A DNA stretch of 64,000 nucleotides from assembly GCF_032854445.1 (NCBI RefSeq), contig NC_088295.1, positions 34,008,510 through 34,072,509 on the forward strand, written 5' to 3'. The translations under genes and the position numbers were made by a program. Positions within the stretch are counted from its first letter, which is position 1; each line of letters begins with the position of its first letter. Under the pieces are notes generated by a model that had not been told where the DNA came from, did no database searches, and saw only the letters and a program-made list of their open reading frames with translations. Of this stretch, positions 1-13,665 are shown piece after piece. Source of the stretch: Liolophura sinensis (Eukaryota > Mollusca > Polyplacophora > Chitonida > Chitonidae).

Positions 1-1013
1 CGCCACAGATAAGACATGATGACTACAACTGCCCTGGACTGGGGGACTAGATGTGCTCTCCTAGAAGGTTAATTCTCAAAGCAGTAGTTGTTGGACAGCC
101 CAAGGGACTTTTGAGTTGCGTGTCTATTTAGATCAATGATAGCTGGGAGTGAACGAAGATGAACCTTATGTGTGGTCATCATCACCTGCAGAAGGTTTAT
201 CCTGAGTGTGTAAAGACTTAAGTGTTACTTTCAAACAGTGAAATGGGAGCCGAAATGGTAGAAATAATATGGCTACAACCATGTAACAACAGAAATGATC
301 ATTGTACATACATGGCGCCTCATTATAATTTCTCCCATATAGTGTGAAAGTACAAGCAATGAATGAATGAAGAATTATGGCTCCACGCCAGATGGGCAAT
401 TTTGAGCCATAACTGTGGGGGAGGGGGAGGGGGAGGGGGAAACAAGTTCAAAACAGGAGAAAGCAAATAGCTTTGAGACCATGTGTGTGTTTCCGGAAGT
501 CTCCAAATTAACACGACATGTCATTACTCCAGGTGTAACAGTACAGCAGCTTGAAGAATCAAACCCTTAAGAACTGAAGATAACATCGGTACTGATCGTT
601 CTGGATTCCTGATCAACGAGGCACTGTTCAGGCATATCATATATCAGTGAAGCGTTCACAGTGTGACAGTAGTGTATAGCTATTAGCGTGACTTGGATGT
701 GATGAGCCGTCAATTACACCAGTTACTCTGTCAGACCAGCGGTATCAAATCTCCACGTGACGACAGGCCCAGGGAATTGGTCTAAGCTCAAAATACACCA
801 CCCTCTCGAGGGCCATCACCCTGATCAGTAATGTTCACGTTAAAAAACAAATCCCCAGTTACGTGACCTCATGTTGGAGGGTTTGTTTGATGTTCTGTGT
901 CTGGGGCTCAACTAGCACATTACGTCACGAAACTCTTGGGTTACTGTAGGAACCATTTTCTTTGCCAGCCTTTCGGCAAGTACTTTTCACCAGAGTCCTG
1001 AAAACCCGTATTG

Positions 1014-1268
1014 ATTTATTTGTTTGATTTATTTGATTGGTGTTTTACGCCGTACTCAAGAATATTTCACGACGGCGGCCATCATTATGATGGGTGGAAA
1101 CCGGGCAGAGCCCGGGGGAACCCACGACCATCCGCAGGTTGCTGCAGGACCTTCCAACGTACGTCCGGAGAGAAAACGAGCATCAGCTGGACTTGAACTC
1201 ACAGCAGCCGCATTGGTGAGAGGCTCCTGGGTCATTACGCTGCACTAGCGCGCTAACCGAGGCCCCTA
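1014..1268 (-). mobile_element. tRNA-headed SINE, full length, with target-site duplication
   Basis: Read on the minus strand, the element starts 'taggggcctcggttagcg', contains a box-B-like 'gagttcaagtcc', runs through a conserved body and ends in an AT-rich 'aataaatcaaac' type tail. It is flanked by 14-bp direct repeats at 1,000-1,013 and 1,269-1,282 (gaaaacccgYattg, one mismatch). The homologous unit B has this 14-mer once, uninterrupted, at 6,129-6,142, so the empty site is directly visible. A-box identity is less clear than the B box. Non-autonomous; it would depend on a LINE partner that I do not see in the window. Confidence 0.85.
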
Positions 1269-2027
1269 GAAAACCCGCATTGTGTGCGTCTTTGAGCAAT
1301 GTAAATATGACGAGCAACAGTTTTTCATAACTTGTAGTTGAGGTGCAGACTTTTAATCGAAAGGTAACCGGAGACGTGGGTTCGCACAACGACATTGCAA
1401 GATTCTTGTGCTTCCACTATTCTCGTAGAATTGGTGGTTAGTAGCGATCGATAGATTGCCTTGCGTGATCTTATATGAAGTTCGCTGGAAACCGCTTCTC
1501 ACCCACCAGTTTGACGCATGTCAAAATTGAAATAAGTTAGCAAGTAACGTGAAAAAGGTTTCCCCAACCTACAGCACTGGCCCATCATAAAAATGAAAAA
1601 ACCTCTTGAGTTTACCTGAATATAAAATACCATAAAATAAGACCGTACTGTATGTCTGTGTGCCATAGGAATATAGAAAGTGTCAAATTGTAAACTTTAC
1701 TCGCCAATACTTGTTGCGCAAGGCAGTACAATTCCTATTCAAAAAAATACATAAATTCACAATCTTTCTGTAAAACCTATACTGAATAGTTGCTTCCAGT
1801 GTGAAAAAGACCAGTGTATAACATATAACTTACGTGCATATTGTCCAATCCTCAGTCAAGTATATGAACTGCAGCAACTTGTGGTAAAGACTGCTGTATA
1901 TGTCTGATGCAGAGTGAATATAGCTAGTTGTAACGTAATGAAGCTATAGAATATGTTATTGTGCTTTTGTGAATACAACCAGTGACAACTTGTTGTAAAG
2001 CCTTGACCACAGTTTTGGATACAGAGC

Positions 2028-2275
2028 CAAGTTATTTCGAAAGTCTATTAGCTAATACTGGTATTAAAGTCATGTTTTATATTTGAATTTTGAACCAAAC
2101 TCAAAAGCCAATGCTGTTTTCCAAGTCAAAGTATAACAGCAGCGGCACTTTTAGTTCATGTTAATATAATGCTACAAAAAATTTTAGGCTAACTTCAAAA
2201 TTAAAGATTTGGCTTCAGGTTGAGTCTAGTATTAAGTCTTAAACCAGTTTTGAACAACCGGACCCAGATTCATAA
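2028..2275 (+). repeat. Dispersed repeat R6, copy 1
   Basis: About 250 bp, beginning near 'ctattagctaatactggta', resembles 25,048-25,248 in the same orientation, with many substitutions and small indels. It lies in the 1.2-kb part of SD1 unit A that is absent from unit B. No coding potential, tail or terminal repeat was seen, so the element class is unknown. Confidence 0.6.
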
Positions 2276-3600
2276 ACTAACGTGTCAAGGATAATTCATC
2301 AAAACGTTCTGACGATCTTTGTCATAGTTATATGTAATTCACCTTAATCATGGTCTGAGGAAATAAAAGGAGCAATGTAAATTGCATCAGTATGGCGCAA
2401 CTGAGTTACATATATGAGTATTCGACCCGGAAACCAATCACGGACTACGAGTTTGAAATTTGACTTGCCTAGAATTTGCCTGGTGACTGTCTCTGTCTTC
2501 CATATTGCCAGTTTTATATACTGTTTATATCATTAGTTCTTATATATTCCCTTGAAATTGGTGTTTTGGTTTAATATGTAAAATTGATTTGTGTGGGTCG
2601 AATTGCTGCTTGGAACGTCCATAAATATGTATTCAAATGTCTCAAATCTGTACCAATGGTCACTTTTGTAAACCTTTACCCTGTGATTTTGCTCACAAAT
2701 TTACTGTTTATTTATTTTTTTCTATACCTAGAAGATAACTGTATCAGTGGTACCTTGGGTTGTTTCTTAAACGTTTATATCTCACCAGTTAAAGCTTTCA
2801 TCAAACTGAAAATATCACTTGGGACAAAAAAATACAGAAAATAAACTTCTCCCCTGAACCTTTTCTAGACCTTGACAATAACTATGGTATTCTTTAAAAG
2901 CTCTATGGTGGAAGAATCAAATTCTCTTTACAAGACAAAACATTTTGGGTCATTTGACTCTTGAAGAGGGAAGATATTGTGAAGCCATCAATCTTCACCT
3001 AAGTGCATGTCACTGGACCCACATTAACCCAGAGAACAGGGATTTAGCGGAGATGATAATGATGAATAGCTCTCTTTCATTGACGAGATAACTATTAAAG
3101 TAAAGTAGCTCGGACCCGTCAAAATATTATTGGGAAAATAACGTTACCATTGTCCATCAGCGTAACAGACCCTTGAATGTTCTCCACCAGTCCAACAACG
3201 GCAAATACAATAAAATACCAGGGCTGCGAATATCAGTTTACCCTTACTCGCTCTCTTTATTTCTGGGGTGTTTAACATTGTTCTCACAGTGATTACCCGG
3301 ACGTGAAAATACCAAAATTATGTTACATAAACAAAATCAAAATTTGTTGACGATGATGATACATGTATATTTCAAAATCACAGGAATATAATTAATTAGA
3401 AAATCATGCAAGCTCTTTTCAGTCATACGTTTATCTGTTAAACACTTGGAAAACAAAATAAAGATTTAGTCATAATAACATATATTCTTGTTTTGTACTA
3501 TCACCATGCCGTTAGAGCCGGTGACAGTGGGTGGCATTGAACTTTATTAATGTTGTATATATGACGAAAGATCCAGTTTAGCCGTTCCTTGGAGTGTCTT

Positions 3601-3679
3601 AGTTAGATGGTACTTTTCTATCACGTAGTTAGATGGTACTTTTTATCACGTAGTTAACTGGCACTTTATTATCACGTAG
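3601..3679 (+). repeat. Short tandem array, about 27-bp unit, 3 copies
   Basis: Three successive units of the type 'tagttagatggtactttt' plus 'atcacg' are visible. The homologous place in unit B (about 8,030-8,105) has a decayed version. Probably a local replication-slippage product. Confidence 0.6.
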
Positions 3680-3883
3680 CCTCCCAAAGATTAGATGTGA
3701 CGTGAGTTAATCTGTTATTTCTGTTAATACGTCTATCGTTATCCCTAAGTTCTGATCGATTTGCATTTTCTTAATGTTATTGTACGTTAAATGTGATTAC
3801 AACACGGCATTCTGAGTAATTCTAGACCAGACCATTCTAATCAAATGCAATTAAACATCATTGCATCATGTTTTTATCTAATT

Positions 3884-4012
3884 CTGCTTAAGTCACTGCG
3901 CTAAGGGACGTGTTATTTGCTGCCATTTAAGCATTTACATGAACAGTTGGAATAAAACCCTAACTGAGGTAAATTCACAGGAGGCTGTATTTCATCGATT
4001 ACGAATAAGTTA
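3884..4012 (+). repeat. Dispersed repeat R1, copy 1
   Basis: Contains the hallmark 'catttacatgaacagttgg' followed by 'aataaaaccctaactgaggt'. Related copies lie at about 8,301-8,420 (by SD1 duplication), 39,825-39,905, 46,455-46,640 and 55,658-55,860. Class unknown; no terminal repeat or coding region was recognised. Confidence 0.6.
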
Positions 4013-5539
4013 ATATTATCTAGTCATTTGTTATATTAACATATTTGTATTTATAATTTTCTGTATAACAATTATAACAAAAGTACACCTAGATCGACCA
4101 TTCTTTCATGCCTCACAGGATACTGTGATAATTATTGTTTTAATTGTATATTTCATAACTGTAAACTAGGACTGTTTTTGCTTTCATCGCGATTATTTTG
4201 AAAAAATGACTTTGCCTTTGTTTGTCGCTTATTCTGACACGCCTGAGTTCTGGCAGTGTTCTCATTACATTCTGATCAGTTGGTTTCGTTGCTCTATTGT
4301 CCTTGGTATACTCATCTATTTGACAGAAACGTTTTTGTAGTGTGAACAATGTTATCGTTGTAAATGACAGACTACCTTCCCACTCCTATAACAGTCATCG
4401 TAGATAAAAACTTACGCTGGTGAAGTAGCCCACAGGGATACATTGAGAGATAGCCAACAAAGCTGCTGTGTAGTATCTACCGATACCCCAGTCATTTTCT
4501 GTATTGGAAATTCACTGGCTCCAGACGGATGAGGCCATTCGTATGAATTCTTCATGAATTTACACGCGGAAAAGACTCCACTACAAATTGCAGTTTATTG
4601 ATGCATGGTTCTGGCGTGCTTTTCTGCTCATTCCACACCTTTTCATCTTAAGCTTACGAGCACAACATGATTCATTTATATTCAAATCCACTATCTTGAG
4701 CCCCAAAATCCTGCTATAGGTAGCGTGAAAGGTTTTGTTATTGATTCACGCTACTTTCATTGATATTATGTCAGGTAGCTTCTTTATGATGTAATTAGGT
4801 CACAAGCATTCACGGTTTCGATGGAACAAATGGGGTTTAGTAAAGTTTTACCAAATGTTTGTTTACCAAATGTTTACCAAACGCGCTTATGTTCAAATTT
4901 TAACGACCCAGAGGAAATATATCTAGGAAATAAATACAGGAAACATTTCATTTGGAGTTCTAAAGTTGGTGGAATACATCCTAACAAAACGATGAAGCGC
5001 AAGGATGAGTTCTATAATTTCACCTTTTTTTAAATAAGTAAACAGTTGCTAAATCATTATAAGCCAAGTCATTGAAGGTCATAAAAGATGCCAGCACGAC
5101 TGACCGAAACGCCCCGCGATTTTACTGACTGTTTCTACACATACATGCAATGTCAAATTGTTACTCTCGCCATGCAGGATAGGCATATAATAGGCAACAA
5201 TGACTGCTGTGAATTACAAAATATCCAAAACAATTTGTACAAGAGCACCGGTGTTTTCAGTGTTTGTACGGGACGATCGTTCTCTGTATCCGTATATTGT
5301 TTTGTTTGTTTGGTAATTCAAATAAAAGAATAAACAATGAATAAATAAATAAATCCATAAATAAAATAATCACATCAGATCAGATCTATCAACCGTTCAC
5401 TATGTAAGAGGATTGAAGAACATTTACATAAAGCTCCATTAAAGAGAAAAAGCATCCACTTTCTTGAGAATCTGTCATATCAATGTGAAATATGCGCCAG
5501 TTTGAGCAAGGGGGCTTCCTCGTAGATAAGCAATACGCC

Positions 5540-8500
5540 TCAGATAAGACATGATGGCCATTCAGATCAGTGAATGCTGGGAGTGAATCAAGATAACCGG
5601 CCTTATGTGTGGTCATTATCACCAGCAGAAGGGCTATCCTAAGTGTGTAAAGACTTAAGCGTTACTTTCCATACAGGAAAAAGTGAATGGTTTTGAAAGT
5701 ACAAAGAGATCATGTGTGTGTTTCCGGAAATCTCCAAATTAACACGACATGTCATTACTCCAGGTGTAACAGTACAGCAGCTTGAAGAATCAAACCCTTA
5801 GGAATTTAAAATAACATCAGTACCGATCGTTCTAGATTCATAACTTTCCACATCACCGAGGCACAGTTCAGGCATGTCATATATCAGTGAAGCATCCCCA
5901 GCGTGACCGTAGTGTATAGCTATTAGCGTGACTGGGATCAAATCTCCACGTGACCACAGGCCCGAGGAATTGGTCTAACCTCAAAAAAAATCCAGCTTCT
6001 TTTGATCAATAGTTCTTTTCGGTAAGTATTTACTTTCAAAAAAAATCCCTAGTTACATGACTCTTGGGTTACTGTAGGAACCATTTTCTTTGCCAGCCTT
6101 TCGGCAAGTACTTTTCACCAGAGTCCTGAAAACCCGCATTGTGTACGTCTTTGAGCAATGTAAATATGACGAGCAACAGTTTTTCATAACTTGTAGTTGA
6201 GGTGCAGACTTTTAATCGAAAGGTAACCGGAGACGTGGGTTCGCACAACGACATTGCAAGATTCTTGTGCTTCCACTATTCTCGTAGAAGTGGTGGTTAG
6301 AAGCGATCGATAGCATTGCCTTGCGTGATCTTATATGAAGTTTGCTGGAAACCGCTTGTCTTCCGTCAGTTTGACGCTTGAATTAAGTTAGCAAGTAACT
6401 TGAGAAAGGTTTCCCCAACCTACAGCACTGGCCCCATCATATGAATGGACAAAACTTTTCAGTTACCAGAATATAAAATACCATAAAATAAGACCGTACT
6501 GTATGTCTGTGTATCATAGGAATATAGAAAGTGTCAAATTATAAACTTTACTCGCCAATAGTTTTTTGTGCAAGGCCGTACAAGTCCTATTTAAAAAACA
6601 CATAAATTCACAATCTTTCTGTAAAACCTATACTGAATAGTTGCTTCCAGTGTGAAAAGGACCAGTGTATAACATATAACTTACGTGCACATTGTATTGG
6701 GATTCAGCGGAGATGAAGATGAATAGCACTCTGTCATTGACGAGATAACTATTAAAATAAAGTAGCTCGGACCCGTCAAAATATTATTGGGAAGGTAACC
6801 TTACCATTGTCCATCAGCGAAACAGACCCTTGCATGTTCTCCACCAGTCCAACAACGGCAAATACGTTAAAAATACCAGGGCTGTGAATATCAGTTTACC
6901 CTTACTCGCTCTCTTTATTTCTGGGGTGTTTAACATTGTTCTCACAGTGATTGCCCGGAAGTGAATTTAACAAAAAGCGCAAACGAAGGTAAATGAGTAC
7001 ATTTCGCAAATTTCCTGTCTGCACAGCTTCATCTACCAAGAAATCTCACGAGGTGGGATACGCAAATATCCTTGCGTATGGTGTCAGAAGTATTTTAATT
7101 TATCAAAAATAAATAGACTTCTTGATTTATGGACACAAAATTTACTTTCCTTCCGCAAAATTCTGTTACAACAACAAAATCAGAATTTTAAGATATTGAT
7201 ATTTCAAAACAGCAAAATCAGGGGAATATAATTAATAAGTAGATCACGTAAACTCTCCATGTCAGTCACACGTTCATTCTTGGAAAACAAAATATGGAAA
7301 ACAAAACATTTAGCCATCATGACATCATTCTTGCTTTGTAAGTGTCATCATGCCGTTAGAGCCAGTGGTAATGAGTAGCATTGAAGGGTATTATTGTTGT
7401 GATGATCAAGAAATTGTTTGTTGAAATAAAATGACAAACTCTTATGTGGTCCATTATGTTCAGCTGGCGGAATTCTCTTCACAACCAACATGTTGTTCGA
7501 TATAACAAAGCAGCATACTTCTGTTATTACTTATACTTTTCCATTTGCAAATCGAACATGAAAGTGTCAGCGAAAATTATGCTTCAATTTACTAAAATAC
7601 TCTGGCCTTCAAAGGTTTGCCGTGTGAAGAGCATCTGGAGGAGTAATGACAATTTGCAGATTATTCACATAAACATTATTTTCTCTCCATAAACCAAGCA
7701 ACGCATCCCACTATCTCTTCAAGTTAGGAGTGCCATATGAGTCAAAAAAATAAATAAATACCATACTCAGTAAAGACAACAAGGGAATGTAAATCATGTG
7801 CCCGGGAAGGAAATCATAGACCATAAGCCATGACAGTTCTTGTTGGCTGCCAAAGAGTTTACGAAGACCAAGAATATCTCCACAGCTACAATACGTGTGA
7901 TAAATTTAGCATTAAAAGAGACTTTTCTGTGAGAAATTAATTAAGAACGCTATCGTAAAAATTCAATTTCCTGTTGAAAAATGTATATATGTCGAAAGAT
8001 CCAGTTTAGTCGTTTCTCGGAAAGACTTACTTAGATGGTCCTTTTTTAATCACGTTGTTAGATGGTACTTTTTTTATCACAACCACACAATGTTTTATCA
8101 CAATGTTAGCTTCACAAACATTAGATGTGATGTGAGTTATTGGGTTATTTCTGTTTTATATCGTCTTTCCCGAGTGCTGATCCCTTTGTATTTTTATAAT
8201 ATTATTGTATGTTAAATGTGATTACAAACCGCAATTTTGAGTAATTCTAGACCAGACCATTCGAATAGATTGCAATGAACTTTATTGCATTATGTTTTTA
8301 GCTAATCCCGCTGGAGCCATGGTGCTAGGGGCGTGGTATTTGCTACTATAGCCAGCATTCACATGAACAGTTGGAATAAATCCCTGACTGAGGTAAATTT
8401 ACATTAGGCTGTATTTCGCCAATTAAATATGACCATTATTATCTAGTCATTTGTTATATTAAAATGACTTTGCCTTTGTTTGTTCCCTATTCTTACACGC

Positions 8501-10735
8501 CTAGGTTCTGGCAGTGTTCTCATTACGTTCTGATCAGTTGGTTTCGTTGCTCTGCTGGGAAAAGGTCAACATGTTATCAGCATCTATCCTTGACAGCCTG
8601 CACCATTTGACAAGAAGTGTTATTATTGTGTGAACAATGTTATCGTTGTAAATGACAGGCTACGTGCCCACTTCGACAACAGTCAACCTAGAAAAAAGTA
8701 GCCCACCCCTGGGGAAGTAGCCCACAGGGATACATTCAGAGACCAGCCAACAAAGCTGCTGGGAAGTGTCTACCAATACCCCAGTCATTTTCTGTATTGG
8801 AAATTCACTGGCTCCAGACAGATGAGGCCATTCGTATGAATTCCTCATGAATTTACACACGGAAAAGACTCCACTACAAATTGCAGTTTATTGATGCATG
8901 GTTCTGGCGCGCTTTTCTTCTCATTCCAAACCCTCTCGCCTCAAGCTCAAGAGCCACGTAGACAGTTGTCAGTATGAAATTATGTCTGAGACACACGCAT
9001 TCACCTGAGTGTTTCGTGCAGACAAATCCCCATTCACGCCAGCCATGGACTATGTATTAGCTAGTCATCCTTTGAAAAAGGATAATCTTGCCACCAGGGC
9101 TGTCACTAGTAAAACTTAGAAAGTCAAGTGAGCGAAGAGTCAGATTAGGAATTTTTACCACGTTTTGTGTGAGAAGTTCTGAGACGATTAGCTAGCTTCT
9201 CCAACATAAGATATTTCGTAGAATGGTAACAATCATCGCATGTTTCAAATGTTCCCATCCAGACCACTTAGATGTAAGTGCCTTCAAGAAGCGCAGTAAA
9301 CAATGGAAACCCTTGTATGTAGCGGAACAGAAAATGGCTTTGTTGCTTTGAAATCAATGTTTCAGTCAATGGCGAGACAATTAACTAAAATGATGAAATG
9401 TTGCCAATTCAATCTGTTTGAGGAATAGTATGGAAAGTAGAGAAGTCTCAAGTGGAACTGTTATGTCTGTTTGAGCGTCAGGTTATTCAGTGTGTGAGTT
9501 TTTAAGAATCCATATACTTTTGATGCCTGAATACGTGAAAATTTGGGCAAGTTATTTGTGGCGTATTCGGCTTGTAATAAACTGATAGTAATACTGCCTG
9601 CAAATAAACATAATATTGTTGATACCTGTGTCCGACCCGTGTGCTTAAATTAGTACTTCTATACCATCTCTGGCATCTTTACAAACTTAAATTATTACGG
9701 ACAGAACCAATGCTTAACTTGCTCCTTTTTTTCGTAGCAGATTTAAATTATTTTCATCAGTGACAAAACAAAACACATTGTCAGAAAAAGAAGTAGGATA
9801 CTTGGTTTGGTGTTCGTCACCCCACATTCTAACGGAACTATTATTATACTTATGTTCTTGAAGACACTGTGTCTCATGCTATCCCGACAGACACTCACTG
9901 CCTCCCCCACGCCTAACTCATCGATTTTATGGTAATGAGATCAAACCCTCCTGACAGTCAACTCTTAGGTTCTGGGTAACTTGGCCACTTTCCATGACAC
10001 TGGTCAGAAAGGCAGCAAATGATTCGATAGGAAATGCTGGAACCAATCCCTCAGCATGACATGTACTCGTAAAGACAACCTGACCCCTACACAGAGTGGA
10101 AAGGCATTTCACATTTGCAGACAAATTGGTAGGTTTTTTTTGGAAGGATGTTGATAATAAAATGATTATTTAACTCCAGAGTTGTCATATATGTTGTAGA
10201 TTTTCTCTTTTACTTATACCAAAAAATGATTTATATGAATTACATCAGTTAATCAGAAAATATCTTAAATTTATTTTCAACCGTCAAATTAAATTGATTT
10301 TCCTCGCAGCTTTTATAAGTGAACAACACAAGAATACCTTGTTTTTACATCGAACGATTCTGTACCATTATATGATTTATTTATATTCAAATTGACTCTC
10401 TTGAGCTCCTATATGTAGAGTGAAAGATTTTGTTATTGATTGACGCCACTTTGATTCATATTATGTCAATTAGCTTCTTTGCAACGTAATTAGGTCACAA
10501 GCTTTCATGGTTTAAATCACAGTGCCAGTGGAGAAAAGGAGATTTGGAATAGCTTGACCAAATATTAGGTAAATAGTTACGTAGCTAACTAAATAGTACT
10601 AAATAACCTACCTAATGAAATTGGAATTTCAACCAAAATGGACTTAAAGCAAGACGTCAGTTGATTGGAACGCGCTTGTGTTTAAATTTTACTGATCCAG
10701 TGGAAAGATATCTAGGAAATAAATCATGGGTGAAA
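5540..10735 (+). repeat. Segmental duplication SD1, unit B
   Basis: Diverged copy of 1-4,960. It lacks the SINE at 1,014-1,268 and the 1,850-3,040 block. It has extra sequence at about 6,965-7,180 and 7,390-7,975, and about 1.4 kb between 8,940 and 10,375 with no counterpart in unit A. A 61-residue open frame near 6,069-6,254 is conserved with unit A only because the DNA is duplicated; I do not call it a gene. The (AATA)n run at 5,338-5,365 just precedes the unit. Confidence 0.82.
8940..10375. other. Unit-B-specific intergenic insert
   Basis: About 1.4 kb with no match in unit A and no recognisable gene. A 65-residue minus-strand open frame at 9,927-10,124 lacks a convincing splice acceptor and resembles no family I know. 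No terminal repeats were seen at the junctions. Confidence 0.4.
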
Positions 10736-12960
10736 TACACTGACGTATTTATAAACTCGTATCTTGCTCATGAGAGAGGGTCATATAGTCCACTATTTTT
10801 TAAATGTGCCCATACTACCACGTTTCAAGAAAAGTTTCAACATCGCCTTTGATGGCTCTTCTTTACAAAAGCAACACGATCATAACCTTATGCAAAACAT
10901 AAGCACTAAGCTTGGATCTTGTATTAAAGGAAACGTCAATCAGTGAAACCTTAGATCTTATTGAAATAACTTGGCAATTAGTGTGGCATTTCCAACATCG
11001 AACAGATTGAAAGTGTGCCGCAACACAGATCTATCTGTCTGTGGGAACACTGGTCTGTAAAATAATGCGTTCCATGGGACACACAATCATTTCTATACGC
11101 CGTTGTTTATCGCGTTCTTCTTGTTACCTCGAAATCAATGTTTCTGGTTCCCTAGCACTGGGTTGAGTTAATGGAATTCGGCGTGCAATTTGTCCGATCA
11201 ACTCATTGTGGGAAAGTGAAAAGCTATTAGCTCGGCGCCAAGGGGTACTATACTTGAATGACATCGTGAGACGTGTACAACTTGATTCCGAATGGTTCAG
11301 ATAGATCTATTAGGAATACACTATATGCCCTTCCAAAATCTTTTATCGATACAAACCACCTAAGAATATCTTTTTACGACAATGATTCTTCCCAAGTTTT
11401 GTTCATGCGCTTTCAGCACAAATGTCTACATTTGCTATGATTCCAGTAAAACGCTGTATCTAACCTGTCTATATTTAAGGAAATATTAATAATTATCGAT
11501 ATGTAAATGATGGGTGCGTGGATATACATCTACTTCAAGCGTCCACTTCGAGCATACACACAATTCCAGTCAGTTTACATTGTATCCTCTTGTTTACAGC
11601 TGTGCTCAAATCCTACATGAACATTTTGACATAGTTTTGCGGATCCTGTCAGTCACACTGTGTATTTTCTTCACTGGATGATGGGAGGACTCGCCTTCAA
11701 TCACTTCCAGCATCTTACTTTTCTTCACTCCTTTAGCCCTGGACCGACTCTGTCTTGAAGTTCACTGTTATGTATTTACATTTCACCAGGCAGCAAGGTA
11801 AAAATGTCATATAGACTGGTGAACATTTGATGATCACATTGTAACTGATTTGCTTGAAGTGATATTTTGTATAAACAATTTTACCTCGAAAAAAGATAAG
11901 CCCTATATCCAATATGCATTAACCTTACATTAATATGTGAGAGGCAAAAGTCCTGGAAAATTCAGAAAGCAACTCTAAAGTTGTCTATAGTTTCGGGGAA
12001 CAAAACTCCAATCATTCTAACTGGAACTTTGAGGTTTAATTATCTATCAAGATCAAAGAATAACAAATTATTTATAAATAATGTTGCCAATGTTTTATTG
12101 CCCACCTGTGGCCTTATTCAACGGCTGGTACGTTTCAATCGAACGTAGTTCTTCGGACTAGCAATCCGTTAATATTATATGTTTGATTTACGTAAATGGT
12201 CGAAAAAATTGCCCATTCCTCTCCAACATTAACCATTTCTAAGAAAGTGTGAACATATAACTATGCACAATCTACAACATTCTAGTGCGCACTACACTGT
12301 GTGAACGCGTCCTAACAGAAGATTTTTTACGCTTATCAGCACCTGACGACTGTGCATCGATTTGACCCCGGAAAAGCTTAAGAGTAAATAACATTTCGCC
12401 TCAGGCAATATTCCCAGGAACTTACGTCTGGAGGTTTCAAATGCCCATCTACTTCATCATTACTGCGCAAATGTGTGTTCAGAATTCGCTCTAAATCATG
12501 ACATCTAGCAATAGGTGAATCCAGTTAGATGGGAGGGATTGAGAAGGTCGCTTTAGGATTTCCACGAAAGAGGCTTTCCAGGGAGAACCATAACTCACCA
12601 GCGGCCTGGTGACGGGTGTACATTATAAGTACATTTTCTTAGACCCATGTGTAATAGTATCAAACTGCTTTATCGTGTTGTCTGACTCTTAAAGCCAAGA
12701 CTCACGTACAGCTCCTTGGTATGGATCGGACACGGTTTTCTTCCTCACTCGATCCACTTGATCATTTGACGCATCCCATATTTTCCGTCTGCGCATTATA
12801 CTTTCTAGGCTCCAACTCGGGAAGGGTTTCATTACATTTCCACACAGACACGGTCTGACATATAATGATCTGTTCCATTTATGTGTAACAAATTGCAACT
12901 GATATCATCAAGTATTTTGTACATAATTCTTAATCGGTAATCTTGTACGTGGGAAGGTGT
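10735..12960. other. Intergenic, nothing recognised
   Basis: AT-rich sequence without a long open frame. A 69-residue minus-strand frame (12,689-12,898) is basic and ends next to a GTGAGT, but no family is recognisable, so it is left uncalled. No RNA gene or tandem repeat was noticed. Confidence 0.4.
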
Positions 12961-12962
12961 GT

Positions 12963-13083
12963 CAGCAACCTGCGGATGGTCGTGGTCGTCCTCTTTCCTC
13001 TCAACATAATGCTGACCGCCGTTGTATAAGTGAAATATTCTTGAGTACAGCGAAAAACACCAATCAAATAAATAAATAAATAA
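12963..13083 (+). mobile_element. SINE, 5'-truncated copy
   Basis: Starts inside the body at 'cagcaacctgcggatggtcg', carries 'gtataagtgaaatattcttg' and ends with 'caccaatcaaataaataaat'. The tRNA-like head is missing, as expected for incomplete reverse transcription. Confidence 0.8.
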
Positions 13084-13517
13084 TCTGTAATCTTAAACAA
13101 CTTTATGATGAGGACCTTTTGGATGGTAAAAGCACAAGTGTATAAGATTCCGTCTTATCAGTTTGGTCGTCTATAGATTGCATGATAACAATAAGCCATG
13201 TATAGACAGTCTCACAGGGCAACTGCTTTATTCTGATGTCGTAATCATTGCGAGTTTCGACGACTTCAAAAGCAGGTTTTCAGATCCTGAATTGAAGAGA
13301 ACCGTTCCTGCTGTAGAACGAAGCTATATATTATGTTGTTCATAAATTCTTGCCTCTGCGATGACGATATGTTTCCAGACTGGTGACGTGGTACTGGTCC
13401 ATCTGGCTTGGGTCCGAGTCGCCGCAGCGTGGGAAAGGTACCCCATTCAGGCAACAGAGCTCATCGTATGGCTATAAACTCACCTTGGTCCACCTCAGCT
13501 TATTGGTGAGAGTGTTA

Positions 13518-13665
13518 TCCCGGAAATCCATCCTATTAACAATCCAATGGTAGTGTTGATAATGAATGGCTAATGTCTGGATACTTCACAGCCAAGCACT
13601 AAGTGGCGGAGGAACACGGCGCACCACTCAGACAAAGCAGCGTATATTTACTCTGTTCCCCAGTA
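13518..13665 (+). repeat. Dispersed repeat R5, copy 1
   Basis: About 150 bp including 'taatgaatggctaatgtctg' and 'cactcagacaaagcagcgta' match 31,128-31,275 in the same orientation with scattered differences. No coding potential was seen. It may be a piece of an older transposon. Confidence 0.6.

Larger units (their letters stand above)
1..4960 (+). repeat. Segmental duplication SD1, unit A
   Basis: This block is repeated in the same orientation, with substitutions and indels, at about 5,540-10,735. Matching landmarks include 131-240 with 5,555-5,665, 480-600 with 5,705-5,835, 1,270-1,850 with 6,130-6,700, 3,040-3,310 with 6,708-6,965, 3,545-4,030 with 7,975-8,455, 4,200-4,650 with 8,460-8,940 and 4,675-4,960 with 10,375-10,735. 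Unit A has about 1.2 kb (1,850-3,040) that unit B lacks, plus a SINE at 1,014-1,268. No convincing gene was found; open frames here are short and not conserved between units. A G-rich tract of GGGGGA units lies at 418-441. Confidence 0.85.

Noticed and set aside
1183..1395. Open frame conserved at 6,069-6,254 and 28,979-29,251
   Set aside because: Conservation reflects duplicated SD1 DNA and the chimeric SINE; the ends differ and run into SINE sequence.
9927..10124. 65-residue minus-strand frame with three Cys
   Set aside because: No acceptor or donor of good quality and no known family.
12689..12898. Basic 69-residue minus-strand frame near a GTGAGT
   Set aside because: No family recognised; the single donor is insufficient.
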